Assembly (NCBI GenBank): GCA_964036665.1
Contig: OZ038526.1
Location: forward strand, 14,942,001-15,006,000
Source: Gordius sp. MW1
Taxonomy: Eukaryota > Nematomorpha > Gordioida > Gordea > Gordiidae
Length of the DNA stretch: 64,000 nucleotides
Direction: 5' to 3'
The position numbers and the translations under genes are program-made. This document shows, piece after piece, positions 41,401 to 50,720 of this stretch; position 1 is the stretch's first letter; each line of letters starts with the position of its first letter. The notes below the pieces were generated by a model. That model had not been told where the DNA came from. It made no database searches and was given only the letters and a program-made list of their open reading frames with translations.

Positions 41401-41843
41401 TTGCGATTAGTTTGTTGTATCGCAGCGTGAGTGCTTAATTTTTGAAAACTGCTCTATGCGATCATGATTTCAAAGTAATAGTTTTTAGATTCTGATAAAT
41501 TTTTACTTGGGATCATAGAAACCACGTCTGAAAACGACAACTTTCATCGGATGAATACGGTTCAAAGAAAAATATGTGAAAAATTTTGAGGTAAAAATAT
41601 TTATTTTTTTCGATTCTATGTGAAAGAGCATGAAAAAATATATAAAAGTAAGCCAATTTGAGAATCCTATTATCCTCGATTGACTTCCGAAAAGAGGTTT
41701 TAAGCTGCGAGAACTATCATTTTGACAAAAGACAACGTTTTATTGTTGCGATTTTTGTTGTATCGCAACGTGAGTGCTTAATTTTTGAAAACTGCTCTAT
41801 GCGATCATGATTTCAAAGTAATAGTTTTTAGATTCTGATAAAT
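38402..41843 (+). repeat. 10-monomer higher-order unit, copy 2 (~3442 bp)
   Basis: Second copy of the 10-mer. The match ends near 41888, where this copy has catcagatgattac and the partner (38446) has catcggatgaatac. The pair includes the odd mosaic monomers near 35992 and 39434, so the mosaic arose before the duplication. Confidence 0.8.
39434..39687 (+). repeat. Mosaic patch of far-left subtype, copy 2
   Basis: Copy of the 35992-36245 patch at offset 3442, carried along by the 10-mer duplication. It has the same gcttggg, cgtcag, ggcataaat and gattcccg marks. Confidence 0.75.
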
Positions 41844-42866
41844 TTTTACTTGGGATCATAGAAACCACGTCTGAAAACGACAACTTTCATCAGATGATTA
41901 CGGTTCAAAGAAAAATATGTGAAAAATTTTGAGGTAAAAATATTAATTTTTTTCGATTCTATGTGAAAGAGCATGAAAAAATATATAAAAGTAAGCCAAT
42001 TTGAGAATCCTATTATCCTCGATTGACTTCCGAAAAGAGGTTTTAAGCTGCGAGAACTATCATTTTGACAAAAGACAACGTTTTATTGTTGCGATTAGTT
42101 TGTTGTATCGCAACTTAGTGCTTAATTTTTGAAAACTGCTCTATGCGATCTTGATTTCAAAGTAATAGTTTTTAGATTCTGATAAATTTTTACTTGGGAT
42201 CATAGAAACCACGTCTGAAAACGACAACTTTCATCAGATGATTACGGTTCAAAGAAAAATATGTGAAAAATTTTGAGGTAAAAATATTAATTTTTTTCGA
42301 TTCTATGTGAAAGAGCATGAAAAAATATATAAAAGTAAGCCAATTTGAGAATCCTATTATCCTCGATTGACTTCCGAAAAGAGGTTTTAAGCTGCGAGAA
42401 CTATCATTTTGACAAAAGACAACGTTTTATTGTTGCGATTTTTGTTGTATCGCAACGTGAGTGATTAATTTTTGAAAACTGCTCTATGCGATTATGATTT
42501 CAAAGTAATAGTTTTTAGATTCTGATAAATTTTTACTTGGGATCATAGAAACCACGTCTGAAAACGACAACTTTCATCGGATGAATACGGTTCAAAGAAA
42601 AATATGTGAAAAATTTTGAGGTAAAAATATTTATTTTTTTCGATTCTATGTGAAAGAGCATGAAAAAATATATAAAAGTAAGCCAATTTGAGAATCCTAT
42701 TATCCTCGATTGACTTCCGAAAAGAGGTTTTAAGCTGCGAGAACTATCATTTTGACAAAAGACAACGTTTTATTGTTGCGATTTTTGTTGTATCGCAACG
42801 TGAGTGCTTAATTTTTGAAAACTGCTCCATGCGATCATGATTTCAAAGTAATAGTTTTTAGATTCT
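41844..42866 (+). repeat. Last satellite monomers before the insertion
   Basis: Three monomers, mostly of short-loop type. One has tgattaattt near 42463, a form seen again near 50790 in the right arm, and ctccatgcg occurs near 42825. The satellite stops after tttttagattct in mid-monomer. Confidence 0.8.
42862..42866 (+). repeat. Target-site duplication attct, left copy
   Basis: The last five satellite bases before the insertion, repeated at 45682-45686. A single attct is expected in an uninterrupted monomer (tagattctgataa), so the second copy is insertion-derived. Five bases is a usual LTR-element duplication size. Confidence 0.85.
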
Positions 42867-42891
42867 TATCGCATTTGGTGCGAAAAGGGGT

Positions 42892-42911
42892 GTGGTATAC
42901 GTGTATACCAC
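42892..42911 (+). other. 9-bp-arm palindrome at LTR-like edge
   Basis: GTGGTATAC and GTATACCAC are perfect reverse complements separated by two bases. They lie 25 bp inside the left end of the insertion, at the proposed start of the LTR-like segment. This could be a regulatory dyad; no factor is suggested. Confidence 0.6.
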
Positions 42912-43243
42912 GTAACCATATGTTGGTATATCGCGTTTTAATGTCCGCGGTATACTTTGATCTTACTTAGATTTATTTTATTAATATTAATGTAAAAGGG
43001 TTAAAGAACGGTTCTGCAATCCTTATAATTAAAAAAAGGAATTGGTCAAAGGAAGGCATTTTTACCGCGGGTTAACCTAGACGCGGAAGTGGCTAATTTT
43101 CTTTGACGCTTTCTTTTTTTAATTACTTTTTATTTTAATTTTTAACCCAGCCACATATGGAACTCATTTTTGCAGCCCCGTCTGAAGATTTCCCGTACAT
43201 TGCTCGTTCAATCAAGTCCACCACCCTGGGAAGATTCAACAGC

Positions 43244-43251
43244 TATAAAAG
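43244..43251 (+). promoter_or_regulatory. TATA-like box in LTR-like segment
   Basis: TATAAAAG in an otherwise mixed-composition stretch, about 200 bp upstream of an aataaa at 43450-43455. The spacing is compatible with an LTR promoter and polyadenylation signal on the plus strand. Activity is unknown. Confidence 0.4.
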
Positions 43252-43509
43252 CGAAATCCCATGTCAATAATTGAGTCCTTATAAATTTTTCCAAAACTTT
43301 GTACTCTTCCTAAATCCTTGTAATTGTCCCCAATCCCTACATCTTTCCCCTTTTATTGTAATTTTACGAAACATTTCAGTTTTACCGTCGCCAATCACTT
43401 TAATTGTAAATCGCCTTTATAATTGTAAATATTTAGACGTATTAGCGTAAATAAAGTTAATTTAAATCCTTCTCTCAGCCCTTTTTACTCGGTCGTCCAG
43501 ACATTACAT

Positions 43510-43629
43510 TTCAAATTGCCGCCCCCCCCCCTTCTTCTGAATGGAATGGATAAAATTATTCGGATAAAATTATTCCAGGAACATCCCGTTTGCCATGAAA
43601 AATCGTCACAGTGCAGGGATATTGAATAA
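43510..43629 (+). repeat. 120-bp inverted repeat, left arm
   Basis: This 120-bp stretch is an exact reverse complement of 44917-45036 by my base-by-base reading, including a run of 10 C (43522-43531) matching 10 G. In the right-hand location it is the leader of the minus-strand element. Here it follows the LTR-like segment and ends abruptly at gaataa, joined to ccaaa and the LTR. Confidence 0.85.
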
Positions 43630-43634
43630 CCAAA

Positions 43635-44186
43635 TATCGTATTCGTGCGAAAAGGAATACGATTTAAATAAGAAGGTCCAGAAGGGAAGAGTTATTAGGA
43701 ATTAATTGGGGGAACTTAAAGGAAAATTGGGCCGTAAACGATAAATTATTGGGGGATGGCCGGGCCGCGAACAGGCTCACGCGCGTACGCAGAAATATTT
43801 CTCAACTGTCTTTATTACATGGCATTAATATAATCACAACCAAGAAAATATATAATAATTAAAAAGATCGCAATGTCAAAATCGCATACGATAAGATGCG
43901 TATATCGAAAATCACTCACGCGTAAGAAAAATAACAAATACGTATCAGCGCGTCGGGGGGGGGGGGGGGTATACGCGTACTAGAAATTAAATGTAAAAGA
44001 ATAATGGTCTACGCTATGAGTGTACAACGTGTAAGATCAAAAGATTGTACCGCGTGTTGAACTCTTAACTTTAATTTTTGAATAAGATGAGATGAGGGGG
44101 GGGGGGGGGGGGGTGTGTGGGAAGACATCTTCATCATCGTATCTCTGGATACGCTAATTTCATTCTTCGTGTATGGGTACACGACA
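43635..44186 (-). mobile_element. LTR copy of minus-strand element (552 bp)
   Basis: Direct repeat of 45136-45681. Read on the minus strand it starts TGTCGTGTACCC and ends TACGATA, close to an inverted-terminal TGTCGT...ACGACA pair. Two G runs of 15 (43955-43969) and 18 (44096-44113) are each 3 longer than in the other copy; I saw no other difference. It is preceded on the minus strand by a polypurine tract, as a 3' LTR should be. Its outer side is joined to ccaaa and then the inverted leader, not to a target duplication. Confidence 0.8.
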
Positions 44187-44198
44187 TCTTTTCCTTTT
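44187..44198 (-). other. Polypurine tract next to 3' LTR
   Basis: On the minus strand AAAAGGAAAAGA directly precedes the TGTCGTG start of the LTR at 44186. This is the expected site and composition for a plus-strand-DNA primer, and it sets the orientation of the element. Confidence 0.65.
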
Positions 44199-44866
44199 AA
44201 AAGTCGAAGACTTAATGTATTTTCGATAGAGTTCTAAGAGCTCAGTGCAACTATCAAGGCGGCGTTATTAACATTATAAATTTCAAACATCTGGCATCGA
44301 ATACCAACTCTGGCCTTTGCTCACGCGACTGATATATGTAAAAATCAGTGATAAAAAGGGAACGTCATGGCTAACGGATTTTTCATCCAGCTCTGTGACT
44401 CACCTAGCAACAGCCTCAACAAAACTTATAATTAATATAGATTGTAAACTGCTATCTTGAAAATTATCCTTTCTTGCGCCGCGCAGACTCTCAAATAATA
44501 GTCAAAGAAACAGCGGGGGGGGGGGTTAAATATTGGTTAACAATATAATTTTTATATAATAAATATATGTAAATAAATCAAGTGTATAATTCTGTCTTAC
44601 AATAATATTTTAGGGGCACATTAAGAATTTAGGCCTTGAGAATTAGTTAGGGATGATTCTGAATAATTGATATTTTCAGTTTCGGGATTTTCATTCGCTC
44701 GAAGAATCCTGCCATCTGTTCTCAGACATATTGGAATTACCACTGAATTATGTTTGCGGTTTAAATTTGGTAGCCAATTGTTCGAAGGAATTGTTTTCTT
44801 CCTCCGTCTCCCAATATTTCCGAATCATGGATTGGTTCGATTGTTTTAGTAGAATAATCTTATCCG

Positions 44867-44980
44867 ATATCCCTGCGCTGTGACGGTTGTTCATGGCAAA
44901 CGGGATTGGAATAATTTTATTCAATATCCCTGCACTGTGACGATTTTTCATGGCAAACGGGATGTTCCTGGAATAATTTT
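44867..44980 (-). repeat. 57-bp tandem repeat pair in the internal region
   Basis: Two imperfect copies begin with atatccctgcgctgtg at 44867 and atatccctgcactgtg at 44924. The period of 57 bp is 19 codons, so the duplication would keep a reading frame. On the minus strand each gives a related peptide containing NRHSAGI. Part of the second copy lies within the 120-bp inverted repeat. Confidence 0.7.
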
Positions 44981-45036
44981 ATCCGAATAATTTTATCCAT
45001 TCCATTCAGAAGAAGGGGGGGGGGCGGCAATTTGAA
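44917..45036 (-). repeat. 120-bp inverted repeat, right arm
   Basis: Exact inverted partner of 43510-43629, lying in the internal region of the minus-strand element about 100 bp downstream of its 5' LTR. The flanks differ: here the sequence continues into the 57-bp repeats on one side and aattaatttgg on the other. The duplication is therefore sharply limited to 120 bp. Confidence 0.85.
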
Positions 45037-45115
45037 TTCCAAATTAATTTTTCTGTATAAATTATTTCCTTTTTCGTTTTGTAGAATAATTCCTGGTTTC
45101 CTCCATCGGGCGTGA

Positions 45116-45133
45116 GTAGAATATCTGACGCCA
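45116..45133 (-). other. Primer-binding-like site
   Basis: On the minus strand, two bases after the 5' LTR, the sequence begins TGGCGTCAGATATTC. A TGG start immediately inside an LTR is typical of complementarity to a tRNA 3' end. I cannot name the tRNA with confidence. Confidence 0.55.
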
Positions 45134-45135
45134 AA

Positions 45136-45681
45136 TATCGTATTCGTGCGAAAAGGAATACGATTTAAATAAGAAGGTCCAGAAGGGAAGAGTTATTAGG
45201 AATTAATTGGGGGAACTTAAAGGAAAATTGGGCCGTAAACGATAAATTATTGGGGGATGGCCGGGCCGCGAACAGGCTCACGCGCGTACGCAGAAATATT
45301 TCTCAACTGTCTTTATTACATGGCATTAATATAATCACAACCAAGAAAATATATAATAATTAAAAAGATCGCAATGTCAAAATCGCATACGATAAGATGC
45401 GTATATCGAAAATCACTCACGCGTAAGAAAAATAACAAATACGTATCAGCGCGTCGGGGGGGGGGGGTATACGCGTACTAGAAATTAAATGTAAAAGAAT
45501 AATGGTCTACGCTATGAGTGTACAACGTGTAAGATCAAAAGATTGTACCGCGTGTTGAACTCTTAACTTTAATTTTTGAATAAGATGAGATGAGGGGGGG
45601 GGGGGGGGTGTGTGGGAAGACATCTTCATCATCGTATCTCTGGATACGCTAATTTCATTCTTCGTGTATGGGTACACGACA
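45136..45681 (-). mobile_element. 5' LTR of minus-strand element (546 bp)
   Basis: Direct repeat of 43635-44186. Its TGTCGTG end abuts the right attct target duplication and its inner end is followed on the minus strand by TTTGGCGTCAG, a typical primer-binding position. A possible poly(A) signal, aataaag, lies on the minus strand near 45315. G runs are 12 (45456-45467) and 15 (45594-45608). The near-perfect match to the partner LTR implies recent insertion or conversion. Confidence 0.8.
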
Positions 45682-45686
45682 ATTCT
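45682..45686 (+). repeat. Target-site duplication attct, right copy
   Basis: First five satellite bases after the insertion, matching 42862-42866. It follows directly on the terminal acgaca of the right-hand LTR. Confidence 0.85.
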
Positions 45687-45904
45687 GATAAATTTTTACT
45701 TGGGATCATAGAAACCACGTCTGAAAACGACAACTTTCATCGGATAAATACGGTTCAAAGAAAAATATGTGAAAAATTTTGAGGTAAAAATATTAATTTT
45801 TTTCGATTCTATGTGAAAGAGCATGAAAAAATATATAAAAGTAAGCCAATTTGAGAATCCTATTATCCTCGATTGACTTCTGAAAAGAGGTTTTAAGATG
45901 CGAG

Positions 45905-48900
45905 AACTATCATTTTGTCAAAAGACAACGTTTTATTGTTGCGATTAGTTTGTTGTATCGCAACGAGAGTGCTTAATTTTTGAAAACTGCTCTATGCGAT
46001 CTTGATTTCAAAGTAATAGTTTTTAGATTCTGATAAATTTTTACTTGGGATCATAGAAACCACGTCTGAAAAAGACAACTTTCATCGGATGAATACGGTT
46101 CAAAGAAAAATATGTGAAAAATTTTTAGGGTAAAAATTTTTATTTTTTTTTGATTCTATGTGAAAGAGCATGAAAAAATATATAAAAGTAAGCCAATTTG
46201 AGAATCCTATTATCCTCGATTGACTTCCGAAAAGAAGTTTTAAGCTGCGAGAACTATCATTTTGACAAAAGACAACGTTTTATTGTTGCGATTAGTTTGT
46301 TGTATCGCAACGTAGTGCTTAATTTTTGAAAACTGCTCTATGCGATCATGATTTCAAAGTAATAGTTTTTAGATTCTGATAAATTTTTACTTGGGATCAT
46401 AGAAACCACGTCTGAAAACGACAACTTTCATCGGATGAATACGGTTCAAAGAAAAATATGTGAAAAATTTTGAGGTAAAAATATTTATTTTTTTCGATTC
46501 TATGTGAAAGAGCATAAAAAAATATATAAAAGTAAGCCAATTTGAGAATCCTATTATCCTCGATTGACTTCTGAAAAGAGGTTTTAAGATGCGAGAACTA
46601 TCATTTTGACAAAAGACAACGTTTTATTGTTGCGATTAGTTTGTTGTATCGCAGCGTGAGTGCTTAATTTTTGAAAACTGCTCTATGCGATCATGATTTC
46701 AAAGTATTAGTTTTTAGATTCTGATATATTTTTACTTGGGATCATAGAAATCACGTCTGAAAACGACAACTTTCATCGGATAAATACGGTTCAAAGAAAA
46801 ATATGTGAAAAATTTTGAGGTAAAAATTTTTTTTTTTTTGATTCTATCTGAAAGAGCATGAAAAAATATATAAAAGTAAGCCAATTTGAGAATCCTATTA
46901 TCCTCGATTGACTTCCGAAAAGAGGTTTTAAGCTGCGAGAACTATCATTTTGACAAAAGACAACGTTTTATTGTTGCGATTAGTTTGTTGTATCGCAACT
47001 TAGTGCTTAATTTTTGAAAACTGCTCTATGCGATCATGATTTCAAAGTGATAGTTTTTAGATTCTGATAAATTTTTACTTGGGATCATAGAAACCACGTC
47101 TGAAAACGACAACTTTCATCGGATGAATACGGTTCAAAGAAAAATATGTGAAAAATTTTGAGGTAAAAATATTTATTTTTTTCGATTCTATGTGAAAGAG
47201 CATGAAAAAATATATAAAAGTAAGCCAATTTGAGAATCCTATTATCCTCGATTGACTTCCGAAAAGAGGTTTTAAGATGCGAGAACTATCATTTTGACAA
47301 AAGACAACGTTTTATTGTTGCGATTAGTTTGTTGTACCGCAGATTGAATGCTTAATTTTTGAAAACTGCTCTATGCGATCATGCTTTCAAAGTAATAGTT
47401 TTTAGATTCTGATAAATTTTTACTTGGGATCATAGAAACCACGTCTGAAAAAGACAACTTTGATCGGATGAATACGGTTCAAAGAAAAATATGTGAAAAA
47501 TTTTGAGGTAAAAATTTTTATTCTTTTTTGATTCTATGTGAAAGAGCATGAAAAAATATATAAAAGTAAGCCAATTTGAGAATCCTATTATCTTTGATTG
47601 ACTTCCGAAAAGAGGTTTTAAGCTGCGAGAACTATCATTTTGACAAAAGACAACGTTTTATTGTTGCGATTAGTTTGTTGTATCGCAACGTGAGTGCTTA
47701 ATTTTTGAAAACGCTCTATGCGATCATGATTTCAAAGTAATAGTTTTTAGATTGTGATAAATTTTTACTTGGGATCATAGAAACCACGTCTGAAAACGAC
47801 AACTTTCATCGGATGAATACGGTTCAAAGAAAAATATGTGAAAAATTTTGAGGTAAAAATATTTATTTTTTTCGATTCTATGTGAAAGAGCATGAAAAAA
47901 TATATAAAAGTAAGCCAATTTGAGAATCCTATTATCCTCGATTGACTTCCGAAAAGAGGTTTTAAGCTGCGAGAACTATCATTTTGACAAAAGACAACGT
48001 TTTATTGTTGCGATTTTTGTTGTATCGCAACGTGAGTGCTTAATTTTTGAAAACTGCTCTATGCGATCATGATTTCAAAGTAATAGTTTTTAGATTCTGA
48101 TAAATTTTTACTTGGGATCATAGAAACCACGTCTGAAAACGACAACTTTCATCAGATGATTACGGTTCAAAGAAAAATATGTGAAAAATTTTGAGGTAAA
48201 AATATTAATTTTTTTCGATTCTATGTGAAAGAGCATGAAAAAATATATAAAAGTAAGCCAATTTGAGAATCCTATTATCCTCGATTGACTTCCGAAAAGA
48301 GGTTTTAAGCTACGAGAACTATCATTTTGTCAAAAGACAACGTTTTATTGTTGCGATTAGTTTGTTGTATCGCAACGAGAGTGCTTAATTTTTGAAAACT
48401 GCTCTATGCGATCTTGATTTCAAAGTAATAGTTTTTAGATTCTGATAAATTTTTACTTGGGATCATAGAAACCACGTCTGAAAAAGACAACTTTCATCGG
48501 ATGAATACGGTTCAAAGAAAAATATGTGAAAAATTTTTAGGTAAAAATTTTTATTTTTTTTTGATTCTATGTGAAAGAGCATGAAAAAATATATAAAAGT
48601 AAGCCAATTTGAGAATCCTATTATCCTCGATTGACTTCCGAAAAGAAGTTTTAAGCTGCGAGAACTATCATTTTGACAAAAGACAACGTTTTATTGTTGC
48701 GATTAGTTTGTTGTATCGCAACGTAGTGCTTAATTTTTGAAAACTGCTCTATGCGATCATGATTTCAAAGTAATAGTTTTTAGATTCTGATAAATTTTTA
48801 CTTGGGATCATAGAAACCACGTCTGAAAACGACAACTTTCATCGGATGAATACGGTTCAAAGAAAAATATGTGAAAAATTTTGAGGTAAAAATATTTATT

Positions 48901-50720
48901 TTTTTCGATTCTATGTGAAAGAGCATAAAAAAATATATAAAAGTAAGCCAATTTGAGAATCCTATTATCCTCGATTGACTTCTGAAAAGAGGTTTTAAGA
49001 TGCGAGAACTATCATTTTGACAAAAGACAACGTTTTATTGTTGCGATTAGTTTGTTGTATCGCAGCGTGAGTGCTTAATTTTTGAAAACTGCTCTATGCG
49101 ATCATGATTTCAAAGTATTAGTTTTTAGATTCTGATATATTTTTACTTGGGATCATAGAAATCACGTCTGAAAACGACAACTTTCATCGGATAAATACGG
49201 TTCAAAGAAAAATATGTGAAAAATTTTGAGGTAAAAATTTTTTTTTTTTTGATTCTATCTGAAAGAGCATGAAAAAATATATAAAAGTAAGCCAATTTGA
49301 GAATCCTATTATCCTCGATTGACTTCCGAAAAGAGGTTTTAAGCTGCGAGAACTATCATTTTGACAAAAGACAACGTTTTATTGTTGCGATTAGTTTGTT
49401 GTATCGCAACTTAGTGCTTAATTTTTGAAAACTGCTCTATGCGATCATGATTTCAAAGTGATAGTTTTTAGATTCTGATAAATTTTTACTTGGGATCATA
49501 GAAACCACGTCTGAAAACGACAACTTTCATCGGATGAATACGGTTCAAAGAAAAATATGTGAAAAATTTTGAGGTAAAAATATTTATTTTTTTCGATTCT
49601 ATGTGAAAGAGCATGAAAAAATATATAAAAGTAAGCCAATTTGAGAATCCTATTATCCTCGATTGACTTCCGAAAAGAGGTTTTAAGATGCGAGAACTAT
49701 CATTTTGACAAAAGACAACGTTTTATTGTTGCGATTAGTTTGTTGTACCGCAGATTGAGTGCTTAATTATTGAAAACTGCTCTATGCGATCATGCTTTCA
49801 AAGTAATAGTTTTTAGATTCTGATAAATTTTTACTTGGGATCATAGAAACCACGTCTGAAAAAGACAACTTTGATCGGATGAATACGGTTCAAAGAAAAA
49901 TATGTGAAAAATTTTGAGGTAAAAATTTTTATTCTTTTTTGATTCTATGTGAAAGAGCATGAAAAAATATATAAAAGTAAGCCAATTTGAGAATCCTATT
50001 ATCTTTGATTGACTTCCGAAAAGAGGTTTTAAGCTGCGAGAACTATCATTTTGACAAAAGACAACGTTTTATTGTTGCGATTAGTTTGTTGTATCGCCAC
50101 GTGAGTGCTTAATTTTTGAAAACGCTCTATGCGATCATGATTTCAAAGTAATAGTTTTTAGATTGTGATAAATTTTTACTTGGGATCATAGAAACCACGT
50201 CTGAAAACGACAACTTTCATCGGATGAATACGGTTCAAAGAAAAATATGTGAAAAATTTTGAGGTAAAAATATTTATTTTTTTCGATTCTATGTGAAAGA
50301 GCATGAAAAAATATATAAAAGTAAGCCAATTTGAGAATCCTATTATCCTCGATTGACTTCCGAAAAGAGGTTTTAAGCTGCGAGAACTATCATTTTGACA
50401 AAAGACAACGTTTTATTGTTGCGATTTTTGTTGTATCGCAACGTGAGTGCTTAATTTTTGAAAACTGCTCTATGCGATCATGATTTCAAAGTAATAGTTT
50501 TTAGATTCTGATAAATTTTTACTTGGGATCATAGAAACCACGTCTGAAAACGACAACTTTCATCAGATGATTACGGTTCAAAGAAAAATATGTGAAAAAT
50601 TTTGAGGTAAAAATATTAATTTTTTTCGATTCTATGTGAAAGAGCATGAAAAAATATATAAAAGTAAGCCAATTTGAGAATCCTATTATCCTCGATTGAC
50701 TTCCGAAAAGAGGTTTTAAG
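45905..50720 (+). repeat. 7-monomer higher-order unit, two copies (2411 bp)
   Basis: 45905-48310 and 48316-50720 correspond at an offset of 2411 bp. Paired marks are aacgagag (45962, 48373), cgcagcgtg with aagtattag (46653, 49064), cgcagattg (47339, 49750), aaaacgctc and catcagatg. A few substitutions separate them, such as cgcaacgtg at 47685 against cgccacgtg at 50096. The left arm at 33850-34540 has the same aacgagag to cgcagcgtg spacing, so the unit predates the retroelement insertion. Confidence 0.78.

Larger units (their letters stand above)
1..42866 (+). repeat. Satellite array, left arm, ~344-bp monomer
   Basis: About 124 head-to-tail copies of one monomer fill this arm without any other sequence. 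Using the word aagccaatttgag as phase mark, successive copies start at 1, 346, 691, 1036, 1368 and 1714, giving lengths mostly of 343-346 bp. All copies have the same orientation. Copies differ by scattered substitutions and small deletions, and particular combinations of variants recur in blocks that define higher-order units. Stop codons occur in every frame; only chance frames of 60-70 codons exist. The arm is cut in mid-monomer at 42866 by the insertion. Tandem arrays of this size are typical of centromeric or pericentromeric heterochromatin, which is inferred here. I do not recognise the satellite family. Confidence 0.97.
42867..43509 (+). mobile_element. LTR-like segment with promoter features
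   Basis: The segment is present once in the window. On the plus strand it has a TATA-like tataaaag at 43244-43251, aataaa at 43450-43455 and an end near gacattaca at 43500-43508, as an LTR with U3, R and U5 would. A possible LTR start is tgtggtatac at 42891. The outer 23 bp (tatcgcatttggtgcg then aaaagg) resemble the outer end of the other LTRs (tatcgtattcgtgcg then aaaagg), which links it to the same insertion. It may be an LTR of a related element in opposite orientation, joined to that element's leader. It has no second copy to prove this. Confidence 0.45.
44187..45135 (-). mobile_element. Internal region of the LTR element
   Basis: About 949 bp between the two LTRs, read on the minus strand from the primer-binding-like site to the polypurine tract. 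It carries the 120-bp leader, a 57-bp repeat pair and a 67-codon frame at 44951-44748 that spans the repeats. No protease, reverse transcriptase or integrase motif is recognisable, so it cannot be autonomous. Treated as a broken or short non-autonomous element; the source of the internal sequence is not recognised. Confidence 0.65.
42867..45681 (-). mobile_element. Compound LTR-retrotransposon-type insertion
   Basis: This 2815-bp non-satellite block is flanked by attct on both sides, and the satellite phase continues across it, so it was inserted into an existing array. It contains a minus-strand LTR element: an LTR pair, a primer-binding-like site, a polypurine tract and about 950 bp of internal sequence. 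Beside it are an inverted copy of its leader and a further LTR-like segment. The internal region is far too short for gag-pol and shows no long frame, so the element is broken or non-autonomous. The LTRs match apart from poly-G length, which implies a young age. A 5-bp duplication fits several LTR superfamilies (BEL/Pao, Ty3, Copia), so I do not assign one. Confidence 0.8.

Noticed and set aside
42891-43508. Independent solo LTR
   Set aside because: The bases on either side (gggg and tttc) do not form a target duplication. Its neighbour is the inverted leader of the adjacent element, so it is better described as part of the compound insertion.
44667-44849. 60-codon plus-strand frame in the insertion
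   Set aside because: It overlaps the opposite-strand internal region of the LTR element, is short and resembles no protein I know.
42867-45681. DNA transposon with terminal inverted repeats
   Set aside because: The outer ends (tatcgcatttgg and the complement of gggtacacgaca) show no extended inverted match. The direct LTR-like repeats, polypurine tract and primer-binding position fit an LTR element better.
42867-45681. Assignment to BEL/Pao, Ty3 or Copia
   Set aside because: No polymerase or integrase sequence remains to classify it, and a 5-bp duplication with TGT...ACA-like ends does not discriminate between them.
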